Notes under the pieces: generated by a model
Seen by the model: only the letters and a program-made list of their open reading frames with translations
Databases searched by the model: none
What the model was told of the DNA's origin: nothing
In this document: positions 37,744 through 46,475 of the stretch, piece after piece
How the letters are laid out: each line of letters begins with the position of its first letter
How positions within the stretch are numbered: position 1 is the first letter of the stretch
Origin: DATKWD01 sp963704815
GTDB taxonomy: Bacteria > Actinomycetota > Acidimicrobiia > Acidimicrobiales > Salinilacustritrichaceae
DNA: 64,000 bases
Assembly: GCA_963704815.1 (NCBI GenBank)
Contig: CAVPHU010000001.1
Span: 806,001-870,000 of the forward strand
Direction: 5' to 3'
Program-made: the position numbers and the translations under genes

Positions 37744-39411
37744 CTACTCGATGCCGAAGAGGTACGGGTAGAGCGGCTGGCCTCCGTGGTGGACCTCGGG
37801 CTCGACCTCGGGCCGGTGCTCGGCGAGCCACTCGGTGATCTTGCGGGTGTCGCCGGCCGACGCTCCGTCCCCTTCGATGACCGTGATGATCTCGTGGTCG
37901 GACGTCACCAGGCTCGCCAGCAGCTCGCACGCCGCGTCGACGACGGTGGCCTCGACCGCGAGGATGCCGGAGGGTCCGATGCCCATGAAGTCCCCCTCGG
38001 CGATGGGACCCACATCGCTGTTGGAGTCGCGGACGGCCTGGGTGACCTCCGCCGCGACGACCGATGCCGCCATGTCGGTCATCGCCTCGTGGTTCGCGCC
38101 GGCTTCGGCTTCGGGGTCGTAGGCCAGCAGGGCGGCGAACCCCTCGGTGACCGACCTGGTGGCGACGACGCGCACTGACTTCTCGGTCAGCTCGTCGACC
38201 TTCTCGGCCACGGCGATGATGTTCTTGTTGTTGGGCAGGATCACGACCTGATCGGCCTGCACCGCCTCGACGGCCTCGAGCAGTTGCTGGGTCGACGGGT
38301 TCATCGACTGCCCGCCCGTGACGACCTTCTGCACCCTGAGACTGTGGAAGATGCGCCGGATGCCGTCGCCGGTGGCCACCGCCACCACACCGCAGCCCAC
38401 CGGATCGTGCGGAGGATCGTCGTCGGCGGCCCCGGCAGCGGCCGCAGCCTCGCGCACCCACCGCTCCTCCTCGACCTCCTCGAACAGATCGGTCACGCGG
38501 ATCTGTCGGGGACGACCGATCTCGATGGCCGCCTCGATGGCCGCGCCGATGTCGTCGGTGTGGACGTGGCAGTTCCAGATGCCGTCACCGCCGACCACGA
38601 CGATCGAGTCACCGAGCCCCGCCCAGACGTCCTTGAACGCAGGAATGGTCTCGTCGGGGGCCTCGAGGAAGTACATGACCTCGTAGCGGAGGTCACTGAC
38701 GTCGTGACCGTCGCCGGCCGTCGCCTCGACCGCAGCAAAGCCTGCCGCCACGACGGAGGCCGCGGCGGGCTGATCGACGGGCTCGGGCAACGGGCGCTCG
38801 TCGGTGACGTGGAGCAGTGCGTCGAGCAGGAGAAGGAAGCCGGCACCGCCGGCGTCGACGACGCCGGCCTCGGCCAGCACGGCGAGCAGCTCAGGCGTGC
38901 GGTCGAGACTCTCGCCCCCCATGACGCGGGCCGCGTCGAGCACCGACACCAGGTCGGCGCCGGCATCGGCCGCTTCGACGGCGGCCTCCGAGGCCTCGCG
39001 GAGCACGGTGAGGATGGTGCCCTCGGTCGGCTTCTGCACCGCCTCGTAGCTCGACTTGGACGCAGCGGCGAGGGCCGAGGCCAGCGCGGCCCCGTCGACC
39101 TGTTCGTCGTCGCGGATCTCGGTGACCATGCCGCGCAGGATCTGACAGGTGATCACCCCACTGTTGCCCCGAGCCCCCATCAGCGACCCGTGGCCGATGG
39201 CGTGACACACCGCGGCCATTTCGTCGTCGGCACCCTCGAGCTCGGCCACCACCGACTCCATTGTCAGCGCCATGTTCGTACCGGTGTCGCCGTCGGGCAC
39301 CGGATAGACGTTCAGCCGGTTGATCGCCTCCTGGTGGGCCCGCAGGGCATCGCGGAACGCGGCCATGGCGGCGCGCAGCTCCGCCGCCCCGAGATGGTCC
39401 CGCGCTCCCAT
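37744..39411 (-). CDS. DAK2 domain fatty-acid kinase (FakA/YloV-like)
   Basis: From ATG 39409-39411 (MGARDHLGAAELR) the 555-residue protein contains the Dak phosphatase-kinase domain (NRLNVYPVPDGDTGTNMALT, HGSLMGARGNSGVITCQIL, VDAGGAGFLLLLDALL), a middle domain (YEVMYFLEA, GDGIWNCHVHTDDIG) and a C-terminal DegV-like region (LPNNKNIIAVAEKV, GPSGILAVEATV). FakA phosphorylates fatty acids bound to FakB for lipid synthesis. No fakB is in this window. Coupled to recG. Confidence 0.85.
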   Translation of the reverse strand: MGARDHLGAAELRAAMAAFRDALRAHQEAINRLNVYPVPDGDTGTNMALTMESVVAELEGADDEMAAVCHAIGHGSLMGARGNSGVITCQILRGMVTEIRDDEQVDGAALASALAAASKSSYEAVQKPTEGTILTVLREASEAAVEAADAGADLVSVLDAARVMGGESLDRTPELLAVLAEAGVVDAGGAGFLLLLDALLHVTDERPLPEPVDQPAAASVVAAGFAAVEATAGDGHDVSDLRYEVMYFLEAPDETIPAFKDVWAGLGDSIVVVGGDGIWNCHVHTDDIGAAIEAAIEIGRPRQIRVTDLFEEVEEERWVREAAAAAGAADDDPPHDPVGCGVVAVATGDGIRRIFHSLRVQKVVTGGQSMNPSTQQLLEAVEAVQADQVVILPNNKNIIAVAEKVDELTEKSVRVVATRSVTEGFAALLAYDPEAEAGANHEAMTDMAASVVAAEVTQAVRDSNSDVGPIAEGDFMGIGPSGILAVEATVVDAACELLASLVTSDHEIITVIEGDGASAGDTRKITEWLAEHRPEVEPEVHHGGQPLYPYLFGIE

Positions 39412-39551
39412 TCCGGGCGATGGTACAGACCGGCTGCGGGCAGTTGCGGCTTTCGGATGGGCCGTGCTCGCCGAAGACCGTGGTGATTGCATGGGGCTCG
39501 GGCGACGTGGCTATCGTCGGTTACCCAGTCCGGACCGAAGGTGGAGCATCG

Positions 39552-39815
39552 GTGCAAGGCGTGATCAAGTCATACGACCCAGGAACGGGCGACGGTGTCA
39601 TCCTCACCGACACCGACCTCGCCGAGTACGACCTGGCCGCCGACGCGCTCGACGGATCGCTCTTCCGGATGCTCCGACAGGGCCAGCGAGTCGTCTTCGA
39701 ACTCGACCCCGACGGGCGGGCCACACGGCTCGGACTGGGCTCGGAAGTCGACATGGCGACGCCTTCGTTTCCCGAGGGCGATCTGAGCACCCCCACCCCA
39801 CCCTCGACCACCTAA
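39552..39815 (+). CDS. Small cold-shock-domain-like OB protein
   Basis: From GTG 39552, preceded by GGTGGAG, an 87-residue protein begins VQGVIKSYDPGTGDGVILTD. The middle keeps the cold-shock pattern of strand, glycine turn, strand, and a late QGQRVVFELDPDGRATRL, but lacks the aromatic RNP motifs. A Thr/Pro tail follows. Function unknown. Divergent from fakA-like and just upstream of PEP carboxykinase. Confidence 0.6.
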   Translation: MQGVIKSYDPGTGDGVILTDTDLAEYDLAADALDGSLFRMLRQGQRVVFELDPDGRATRLGLGSEVDMATPSFPEGDLSTPTPPSTT

Positions 39816-39846
39816 TCGCCCGCACCTCGCGGGGACGGAGGCCACA

Positions 39847-41640
39847 ATGCCCGGTACGACCGAGAACCAGAAGCTCCAGGCATGGGTCCAGGAGTGGACC
39901 GAGATCTTCGAGCCCGACGCAGTCGAGTGGTGCGACGGCTCCGAGGAGGAGTGGGACCGCCTCACGACCCAGCTGGTCGACGGGGGCACCTTCGAGCGCC
40001 TCGACGACTCGACCCACCCGAACAGCTTCCTCTGCCAATCCGACCCTGCCGACGTGGCACGGGTCGAGGATCGAACGTTCATCTGCTCCGAGGCCGAGAT
40101 CGACGCCGGCTCGACCAACAACTGGCGAGCCCCCGCCGAGATGAAGGCCGAAATCCTCGAGTTGTTCCGCGGGTCCATGAAGGGCCGGACGATGTACGTC
40201 GTGCCGTTCAGCATGGGTCCGCTCGGCTCGCCCATCGCCCACATCGGTGTCCAGCTCACCGACTCGGCGTACGTCGTCGTCAACATGCGCATCATGACGC
40301 GGATGGGCCAGGGCGCCCTCGACGTCCTCGGAGCCGAGGGCGAGTTCGTCCCCTGCCTGCACTCGGTCGGCATGCCCTTGGCCGACGGGCGCGCCGACGT
40401 CCCGTGGCCGTGTGACGCCGACAACAAGTTCATCGCCCACTTCCCCGACACTCGCGAGATCTGGTCGTACGGGTCGGGCTACGGCGGCAACGCCCTCCTC
40501 GGCAAGAAGTGCTTCGCGCTGCGCATCGCCTCGACGATGGCCCGCGACGAAGGCTGGATGGCCGAGCACATGCTGGTCCTCGGGGTGACCCCACCGAGCG
40601 GCGAGAAGACCTACATCGCCGCGGCGTTCCCGTCGGCATGCGGCAAGACCAACATGGCCATGATGATCCCGACCCTGCCGGGGTGGACGGTCGAGACCGT
40701 CGGCGACGACATCGCGTGGATGAAGTTCGGGGACGACGGGCGTCTGTACGCCATCAACCCCGAAGCCGGGTTCTTCGGGGTGGCTCCGGGCACCGGCCCC
40801 GACACCAACCCGAATGCGCTCGCGTCGCTGCACGCGAACTCGATCTTCACGAACGTGGCCAAGACCGATGACCGCGGCGTCTGGTGGGAAGGACTGTCCG
40901 AGCCTCCGGCTCACCTGATCGACTGGCGGGGCGAGGACTGGACTCCCGACGCCGACCGCCCGGCGGCTCATCCGAACGCCCGTTTCACCGCGCCCGCCAG
41001 CCAATGCCCCTCCATCGCTCCCGAATGGGAGGACCCGAAGGGCGTCCCGATCTCGGCCATCCTGTTCGGCGGGCGTCGCGCATCCAACGTCCCGCTGGTC
41101 ACCGAGGCGTTCGACTGGGAGCACGGCGTGTTCCTCGGCTCGATCATGTCGTCGGAGAAGACCGCAGCCGCCGCCGGGACCGTCGGCGAGGTGCGCTTCG
41201 ATCCCTTCGCCATGCTGCCGTTCATGGGCTACAACGCCGGCGACTACTTCCGGCACTGGCTCGAGATCGGCACGACCGGCACCGAGGACTCGTTGCCCTC
41301 GCTGTTCTGGGTGAACTGGTTCCAGCGAGACGAGGACGGCTCGTTCATGTGGCCGGGGTTCGGCGAGAACGCCCGCGTGCTCAAGTGGGTTCTCGAGCGC
41401 ATCAGCGGCGACGCCGAGGCGGTCGACACCGCGATCGGCCGGGTGCCTACCACCGACGGCATCGACATCGACGGCACCGACCTCACTGCGGACGACATGG
41501 TGAAGATCCTCTCGGTGGACAACCAGAAGTGGCGCCAGGAGGTCCCGCTCATCGAAGCTCACTACGACGCGATCGGCGAACGGCTCCCGCAGGAGCTCGC
41601 CGACCAGCTCCGCGACCTCGAGAAGCGGCTCGCCGACTGA
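39847..41640 (+). CDS. pckG: Phosphoenolpyruvate carboxykinase (GTP)
   Basis: Interconverts oxaloacetate and PEP with GTP, controlling gluconeogenesis. The 597-residue protein has VPFSMGPLGSPIAHIGVQLT, the kinase loop FPSACGKTNMAMM with the reactive Cys, GDDIAWMKFGDDGRLYAINPE, and a nucleotide region with GFGENARVLKWVLERI. GGAGG lies about 6 bases before ATG 39847. Length and motifs place it in the GTP-dependent class usual for Actinobacteria. Confidence 0.97.
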   Translation: MPGTTENQKLQAWVQEWTEIFEPDAVEWCDGSEEEWDRLTTQLVDGGTFERLDDSTHPNSFLCQSDPADVARVEDRTFICSEAEIDAGSTNNWRAPAEMKAEILELFRGSMKGRTMYVVPFSMGPLGSPIAHIGVQLTDSAYVVVNMRIMTRMGQGALDVLGAEGEFVPCLHSVGMPLADGRADVPWPCDADNKFIAHFPDTREIWSYGSGYGGNALLGKKCFALRIASTMARDEGWMAEHMLVLGVTPPSGEKTYIAAAFPSACGKTNMAMMIPTLPGWTVETVGDDIAWMKFGDDGRLYAINPEAGFFGVAPGTGPDTNPNALASLHANSIFTNVAKTDDRGVWWEGLSEPPAHLIDWRGEDWTPDADRPAAHPNARFTAPASQCPSIAPEWEDPKGVPISAILFGGRRASNVPLVTEAFDWEHGVFLGSIMSSEKTAAAAGTVGEVRFDPFAMLPFMGYNAGDYFRHWLEIGTTGTEDSLPSLFWVNWFQRDEDGSFMWPGFGENARVLKWVLERISGDAEAVDTAIGRVPTTDGIDIDGTDLTADDMVKILSVDNQKWRQEVPLIEAHYDAIGERLPQELADQLRDLEKRLAD

Positions 41641-41696
41641 GCAGGCGCCGGTTCGCCCGGCCCGCCCTCGAATCGAACGACTACCGTTGCCCGCCC

Positions 41697-41933
41697 ATGA
41701 CGGTGCGCGCCTATGTCCTGATCCAGACCGAGGTCGGCCGGGCATCGGAGGTCTCGGCCTCGGTCGACGAGATCGAGGGCGTCGTGGCGGCCCACGACGT
41801 GACCGGTCCCTACGACGTCATCGCCCAGACCGAGGCGTCCGACATGGACGAGCTCGGCAAGATGGTGGTGAGCCGCATCCAGATGATCGGCGGGATCACC
41901 CGAACCCTCACCTGTCCGATCGTCAACCTCTGA
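41697..41933 (+). CDS. Stand-alone Lrp/AsnC ligand-binding (RAM) domain protein
   Basis: A 78-residue protein beginning MTVRAYVLIQTEVGRASEV and ending ITRTLTCPIVNL, with the beta-alpha-beta-beta-alpha-beta pattern of the amino-acid-binding RAM domain of Lrp/AsnC regulators. No DNA-binding helix-turn-helix is present. It may sense a ligand or modulate a full-length Lrp. It lies 57 bases after pckG and may be co-transcribed. Confidence 0.85.
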   Translation: MTVRAYVLIQTEVGRASEVSASVDEIEGVVAAHDVTGPYDVIAQTEASDMDELGKMVVSRIQMIGGITRTLTCPIVNL

Positions 41934-42305
41934 TCAGGCCGCCAGCGGACTCAGTGTCATGGCCCGGATCGCCAATCCCATGATCCAGAGGCCACCGAAG
42001 CCGTAGAGCAGGTAGCGGTGCGCCTCGAGTTGCTGGCGGTACGACACGATGATGCCGATCGAGACGATGCACAGGAATCCGTAGAACATGTGGATGTCGG
42101 CCACCTCGACCCCTTCGGGCAGCTGCTGCATGGCGGCGACCCCCAGCACGATCTGGACGAACACCAGCACCTGCGCCACGATCGTCGCGCCCCAGAGCGC
42201 ACGGTGCCGGAGCCGCGGCACGTAGTTGGCGGCGAGCGCCCACGAACCGACCACGGCGTAGGACACCACCACCACCCACGCGCCGACCAGGTGGGCGCGA
42301 GCCAT
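41934..42305 (-). CDS. Four-span integral membrane protein
   Basis: A 123-residue protein with four predicted membrane helices (VGAWVVVVSYAVVGSWALA, WGATIVAQVLVFVQIVLGVA, MFYGFLCIVSIGIIVSY, LLYGFGGLWIMGLAIRAM) and His residues near helix ends. I do not recognise the family. The layout resembles small heme-binding or electron-transfer membrane proteins, but no motif proves it. Converges with the RAM gene without a gap. Confidence 0.6.
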   Translation of the reverse strand: MARAHLVGAWVVVVSYAVVGSWALAANYVPRLRHRALWGATIVAQVLVFVQIVLGVAAMQQLPEGVEVADIHMFYGFLCIVSIGIIVSYRQQLEAHRYLLYGFGGLWIMGLAIRAMTLSPLAA

Positions 42306-42332
42306 GGAGAACCGGCGCCGATGATTCGGTGA

Positions 42333-43154
42333 TCAGCTGGCGGCGGCCTGCGTGAGTGCCTGGGCTTCGGCCATGGCCTCGGCGGCCACGTCGACGAGGT
42401 CGGAGATCTCGTCCTCGCTGAAGCCGGCGAGCCGGCGGAACGTCCGGGCGAGATGAATGGGGCTCTCGTCGTCCTCGCCGCGGAATCCACCGAAGCTGAA
42501 CAGCTTGTCGACCGCCCGCTGGAACTCGAGTGCCTTGTCGCGCCGCTCGGCGTCGTGCTCGGTGATCTTGCGCAACCAGTCCGAGCCCATCTTCACGTGG
42601 GTCACCTCGTCGGCGAGCATCCAGTCCTCGCAGTACTCGAGGACCGGATCGGCCGTCATCGACCCGAAGTTCTTCATGGTGTTGAACACGTCGATGGCGA
42701 GTCCCTCGAGTGCACGGTTGACCCCGGCGAGGCGCAGAACCGGATCCTCGTTGCAGGCGGCTTCGTACAGGGTGGTCTGCTCGGCGAACTCGCCGATCTC
42801 CGAACCCATGTGCTCGCCGAGCTTGACGCTGATCTCGACGTGTCGAGCCTCGTCCCAGCATTGGCGGGCCATGTCGAGCTTGAGTTCGAAGGGGGCCTCG
42901 TCGGACCCGGTTCCGGTGTCGAAGTCGAAGCAGGTCCGGCCGGCCCCTTCGAGGGCCTGGATCTCGCCCACGAAGATGCCGTGCATGAGCGAACGAGCCG
43001 CGTCAGGGGCCTCGTAGGAGTCGGGCGAGAACGCATTGCGCCCCGGCTCGTCGTCGCGGGTCACATTGCGCGGATCGAAGATCAGCGTCTCGATCGGGAT
43101 CGTCTCGAACCGGCTGTCACGGGCGAGCTTGTCGACGGGCAGGTGTCTCTGCAT
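42333..43154 (-). CDS. Ferritin-like diiron protein (DUF455-type)
   Basis: A 273-residue helical protein with two E...ExxH-type iron signatures: VGEIQALEGAG followed by CWDEARHVEISVKLGEH, and NRALEGLAIDVFNTM followed by MLADEVTHVKMGSDW. The N-terminal 50 residues are unstructured-looking. Matches DUF455/ferritin-like proteins of unknown substrate, possibly oxidases. ATG 43152-43154. Followed by the membrane protein gene after 27 bases. Confidence 0.75.
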   Translation of the reverse strand: MQRHLPVDKLARDSRFETIPIETLIFDPRNVTRDDEPGRNAFSPDSYEAPDAARSLMHGIFVGEIQALEGAGRTCFDFDTGTGSDEAPFELKLDMARQCWDEARHVEISVKLGEHMGSEIGEFAEQTTLYEAACNEDPVLRLAGVNRALEGLAIDVFNTMKNFGSMTADPVLEYCEDWMLADEVTHVKMGSDWLRKITEHDAERRDKALEFQRAVDKLFSFGGFRGEDDESPIHLARTFRRLAGFSEDEISDLVDVAAEAMAEAQALTQAAAS

Positions 43155-43183
43155 GGCGGCCTCCTGGGGTTGCGCACGTCACG

Positions 43184-43987
43184 CTACCCCGGCTCTCCGC
43201 TGACCGGGTCAACCAGCCAGTTCTCCTCATGGGTCGGCTCGACCCCTCGACGAATGAAGAACTCCCACCCGAAGACCTCACCGAAGGCCTCATCGGGCAT
43301 CTGCATGAAGAAGTCCGTCGGTTGGATCTGGCTCGCATGAGCCCGCATCGAAGCTCGCTTCGCCTCGACGAAGTCCCGGACGTCGACCGTCGTGGTGATG
43401 ATCTCCTCGGGCGAACCGAACGACTCCGATTCTGCGACATCGGGAGCGTCGTCCGCCTCGACCCCCATCTCCCGCGCGCTGTCCATCATCCGACGGATGT
43501 GGTCACGATTCATCGTCGCCTCGTACACCCGTGGGACCCCGGCCAGCTCGGCCGCCCGGACCCCGACCCGGTGGACCTGGATGTGGTCGGGATGCCCGTA
43601 GCCGCCGTGATCGTCGTAGACGGTCAGCACGTCGCATGTGCGCGCCCGCAGGATGCCGGCGAGCCGCTCACTCGCTTCGTCGCGGTCGGCTTGCCAGAAG
43701 CACCGAGGGTCCTCGTTGGTCGCGGTGCCTTCCATGCCGGAGTCGCGGTAGTCGAGGAAGTACACGGCATCGACGCCGAGTGCGGCAGCCGACGCCGCCA
43801 CCTCGACGGTCCGCCGCTCGCCCAGGGTCTCCCCGTCGTCGAGGTGTCCGTCCGGAACCTGCCCGCACTCGCCCCGGGTGGCGAACACGATGGCGACATC
43901 GTGCCCCTCGGCGACGGCTCGAGCGATGCTGCCCCCGGTCGAGATGGACTCGTCGTCGGGGTGGGCGTGAAAGAAGACCAGATTCAC
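43184..43987 (-). CDS. PIG-L/LmbE family zinc deacetylase (Mca/MshB-like)
   Basis: A 267-residue protein from GTG 43985-43987. Zinc-site motif FFHAHPDDESISTGG at the N-terminus and DDHGGYGHPDHIQVH near residue 120 match PIG-L enzymes; Mca and MshB of mycothiol metabolism share them. Long loop and size near 290 residues favour a mycothiol S-conjugate amidase-like role. Overlaps the racemase stop by GTGA, so probably one operon. Confidence 0.85.
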   Translation of the reverse strand: MNLVFFHAHPDDESISTGGSIARAVAEGHDVAIVFATRGECGQVPDGHLDDGETLGERRTVEVAASAAALGVDAVYFLDYRDSGMEGTATNEDPRCFWQADRDEASERLAGILRARTCDVLTVYDDHGGYGHPDHIQVHRVGVRAAELAGVPRVYEATMNRDHIRRMMDSAREMGVEADDAPDVAESESFGSPEEIITTTVDVRDFVEAKRASMRAHASQIQPTDFFMQMPDEAFGEVFGWEFFIRRGVEPTHEENWLVDPVSGEPG

Positions 43988-45126
43988 GCGATCGCTCCAC
44001 GGTCGCGGAGGGTCGCGATCCGGTCGGCGTCGAGGCCGTACTCGCCGAGGACCTCCTCGGTGTGCTGACCGGCGTGGGCCGGAGGCCGGACCACCTCGAC
44101 CTCGGTCCGACTGAAGCGGGGCGCAGGCGCCGGCTGCACGATGCCGTCGCGCTCGATGAAGGTCTTGCGGTGGACGTTGTGCGGATGGTCCGGGGCCTCG
44201 CCCAGGGTCAGGACCGGGGCGAAGCAGACGTCGGACCCCTCCATGATCTCGCACCACTCGTCGCGGGTCTTCGTGGCGAACACCTCGGCCACCCGCTCCT
44301 TGAGCGCGGGCCACTCCAGCCGGTCGTGCTGGCCGGGGAGGTCGGCCGTGTCGAGGCCGGTCAGACGCAGCAACTCGGCATAGAACTGGGGCTCGATCGA
44401 GCCGATCGAGACGTACTTGTGGTCGCTGGTCTCGTAGACGTCGTAGAAGTGGGCGCCGCTGTCGAGCATGTTCGTCCCGCGCTCGTCCTCCCAGATGCCC
44501 ATGGCCCGAAACGCGTGGAACATCGTGGTCAGTACGGCTGCGCCGTCGACCATGGCGGCGTCGACCACCTGGCCCTCGCCCGAGCGCTGCGCGTCGAGGA
44601 GCCCGCACACCAACCCGTAGGCCAGCAGCATGCCCCCGCCACCGAAGTCGCCCACGAGGTTCAGCGGGGGCACGGGTGCCTCGCCTCGCCTGCCGATGGG
44701 GTCGAGGGCACCAGCCAGTGCGATGTAGTTGATGTCGTGGCCGGCGGTCGGTGCATACGGGCCGTCCTGACCCCACCCGGTCATCCTGCCGTAGACGAGC
44801 TTCGGGTTGCGAGCGTGACACGCGTCGGGCCCGATGCCGAGGCGCTCGGCGACGCCGGGGCGGAACCCCTCGAGTAGGGCGTCGGCCTGCTCGACCATCG
44901 ACAGCACCACCTCCACCCCCTCCGGTGACTTCAGGTCGACCCCGACCGACCGACGTCCCCGGTTGAGCACATCCCCGGGCGGCAGGGCGGGGTCGCCGCC
45001 GCGTACGTTCCCGGCGCGGTCGATCCGGACGACATCGGCCCCCATGTCGGCCAGCATCATGGCGCAGAACGGGCCGGGCCCGATGCCGGCGATCTCGAGC
45101 ACCTTGATGCCCTTGAGTGGTCCCAT
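43984..45126 (-). CDS. Alpha-methylacyl-CoA racemase (CaiB/BaiF family)
   Basis: A 380-residue family III CoA-transferase fold: MGPLKGIKVLEIAGIGPGPF, ADVVRIDRAG, VGVDLKSPEGVEVVL, GRMTGWGQDGPYAPTAGHDINY, NLVGDFGGGGMLLAYGL. The His in GHDINY and Asp in VGDFGG correspond to the catalytic pair of the M. tuberculosis racemase, and TNMLDSGAHFYDVYET is typical. It epimerises 2-methyl-branched acyl-CoAs so that beta-oxidation can proceed. Confidence 0.9.
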   Translation of the reverse strand: MGPLKGIKVLEIAGIGPGPFCAMMLADMGADVVRIDRAGNVRGGDPALPPGDVLNRGRRSVGVDLKSPEGVEVVLSMVEQADALLEGFRPGVAERLGIGPDACHARNPKLVYGRMTGWGQDGPYAPTAGHDINYIALAGALDPIGRRGEAPVPPLNLVGDFGGGGMLLAYGLVCGLLDAQRSGEGQVVDAAMVDGAAVLTTMFHAFRAMGIWEDERGTNMLDSGAHFYDVYETSDHKYVSIGSIEPQFYAELLRLTGLDTADLPGQHDRLEWPALKERVAEVFATKTRDEWCEIMEGSDVCFAPVLTLGEAPDHPHNVHRKTFIERDGIVQPAPAPRFSRTEVEVVRPPAHAGQHTEEVLGEYGLDADRIATLRDRGAIA

Positions 45127-45236
45127 GACGTGGCTGCTCCCGGTGAGCGGATGGAGCGGCCATCCTGTCGGCCGATCGAGGGGGAAGCAACTGCGAGCGG
45201 GCGCCCGCCGGCAACGACCTGGCTAGCGTCACGCCG

Positions 45237-46247
45237 GTGATCGACGACGGCGCAGAGATCGTGGCGTGGGCGCCCGGCCGGGTCAACCTCATCGGCGACC
45301 ACACCGACTACACGGGCGGACTCGCGCTGCCGATGGCCATCCACCTCGGCACGACCGTCCGAGGCCGACCGCTCCCCGACGTCGTCGAGCTGACGAGCAC
45401 CGAGCTGGGCTCGACCGTGCGGATCCCGCTCGACGTCACCGAGCCGCAGCGGGTCGAGCCGCCGTGGGGACGGTTCGTGGCAGGGGTGATCACGCAGCTG
45501 CGACCCGAGCGCGGCCTCGTCGGGACCGTGGAGAGCACATTGCCGGTCGGGAGCGGATTGTCGTCGAGTGCCGCACTCGAGGTCAGCGTGGCGCTCGCTC
45601 TCGGCGCCGACGACGAGCCGGCCGAGCTGGCGGCGAAGTGTCAGCGGGCCGAGCAGCTGGCGACGGGCGTCCCGTGCGGGATCATGGATCAGCTGGCGAT
45701 CCTGAGCGGTGTCGAGGGGGCCGCGCTGATGCTCGACTGCCACACGTGCTCGGTCGAGCCCGTCGCCCTCGATCCCTCGACTCGGGTGGTCGTGGTGCAC
45801 TCGGGCCAGGAACGATCCCTCGTGGGGTCGGCCTACGCCGATCGGCGGGCGCAGTGCGAGGTGGCCGAGGCCACGATCGGTCCGCTTCGGTCGGCAGGGC
45901 TCGCCGACCTGGCCGGGCTGGACGACCCGGTCCTGGTCCGGCGGGCACGACACGTGATCACCGAGAACGCACGGGTTCGAGCCTTCGGCGCCGCCATGTC
46001 GGCCGGCGATCTCGACGCCGCCGGCACAGCAATGCTCGAGAGCCACGCCAGCCTCCGCGACGACTTCGACGTGTCGACGCCGGTGCTCGACCGCCTGGTC
46101 GACCGGCTCATGGCGACGCCGGGCATCGTCGGCGCACGGCTGACGGGCGCCGGATTCGGGGGCTGCGTGGTCGCCCTGGCCGACCGCCCGGTCGACGTGG
46201 GGGGTTGGACGGTCAGACCAGCCGCGGGGGCCCGTCGTCTTCGGTGA
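45237..46247 (+). CDS. galK: Galactokinase-like GHMP kinase
   Basis: A 336-residue GHMP kinase from GTG 45237. Near the N-terminus, APGRVNLIGDHTDYTGGLAL is the galactokinase signature, with Asp21 in place of the usual Glu. LPVGSGLSSSAALEVSVALAL is the ATP loop, GVPCGIMDQLAIL carries the catalytic Asp, and VGARLTGAGFGGCVVAL closes the fold. Other Leloir genes are not nearby. The signature change leaves open a related sugar substrate. Confidence 0.85.
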   Translation: MIDDGAEIVAWAPGRVNLIGDHTDYTGGLALPMAIHLGTTVRGRPLPDVVELTSTELGSTVRIPLDVTEPQRVEPPWGRFVAGVITQLRPERGLVGTVESTLPVGSGLSSSAALEVSVALALGADDEPAELAAKCQRAEQLATGVPCGIMDQLAILSGVEGAALMLDCHTCSVEPVALDPSTRVVVVHSGQERSLVGSAYADRRAQCEVAEATIGPLRSAGLADLAGLDDPVLVRRARHVITENARVRAFGAAMSAGDLDAAGTAMLESHASLRDDFDVSTPVLDRLVDRLMATPGIVGARLTGAGFGGCVVALADRPVDVGGWTVRPAAGARRLR

Positions 46248-46475
46248 CCTCGATGCCGATGGCGGCGAGGAGCTGCACGGCCAACGGAACCACTTGGGCT
46301 GCGTCGATCGAGCATCCGCGGAGACCGTCGGGATGCTGCAGATCAGTCAGATCCGACCCGTGCAGGCGCAGACCGGTGGACCGCAGTCCGCTGAGGTCGG
46401 CCCCGTCGCTGAGCACGTTGACGCACGCCGCCGGTCCAGATGGTCCGGGATCCGCGGCTCGGCGATCGAGCTCAC
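46213..46475 (-). CDS. Small pentapeptide-like C-terminal fragment
   Basis: A possible small gene. A GTG at 46473-46475 overlaps the PH-SHOCT stop, but the frame that looks protein-like (DGADLSGLRSTGLRLHGSD, then LRGCSIDAAQVVPLAVQLL) is offset by one base. It can start on its own only at GTG 46414-46416 (67 codons). The text resembles the C-terminus of a pentapeptide-repeat protein. Either a frameshifted short gene or a decayed remnant. It overlaps the galK end by 35 bases on the opposite strand. Confidence 0.35.
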
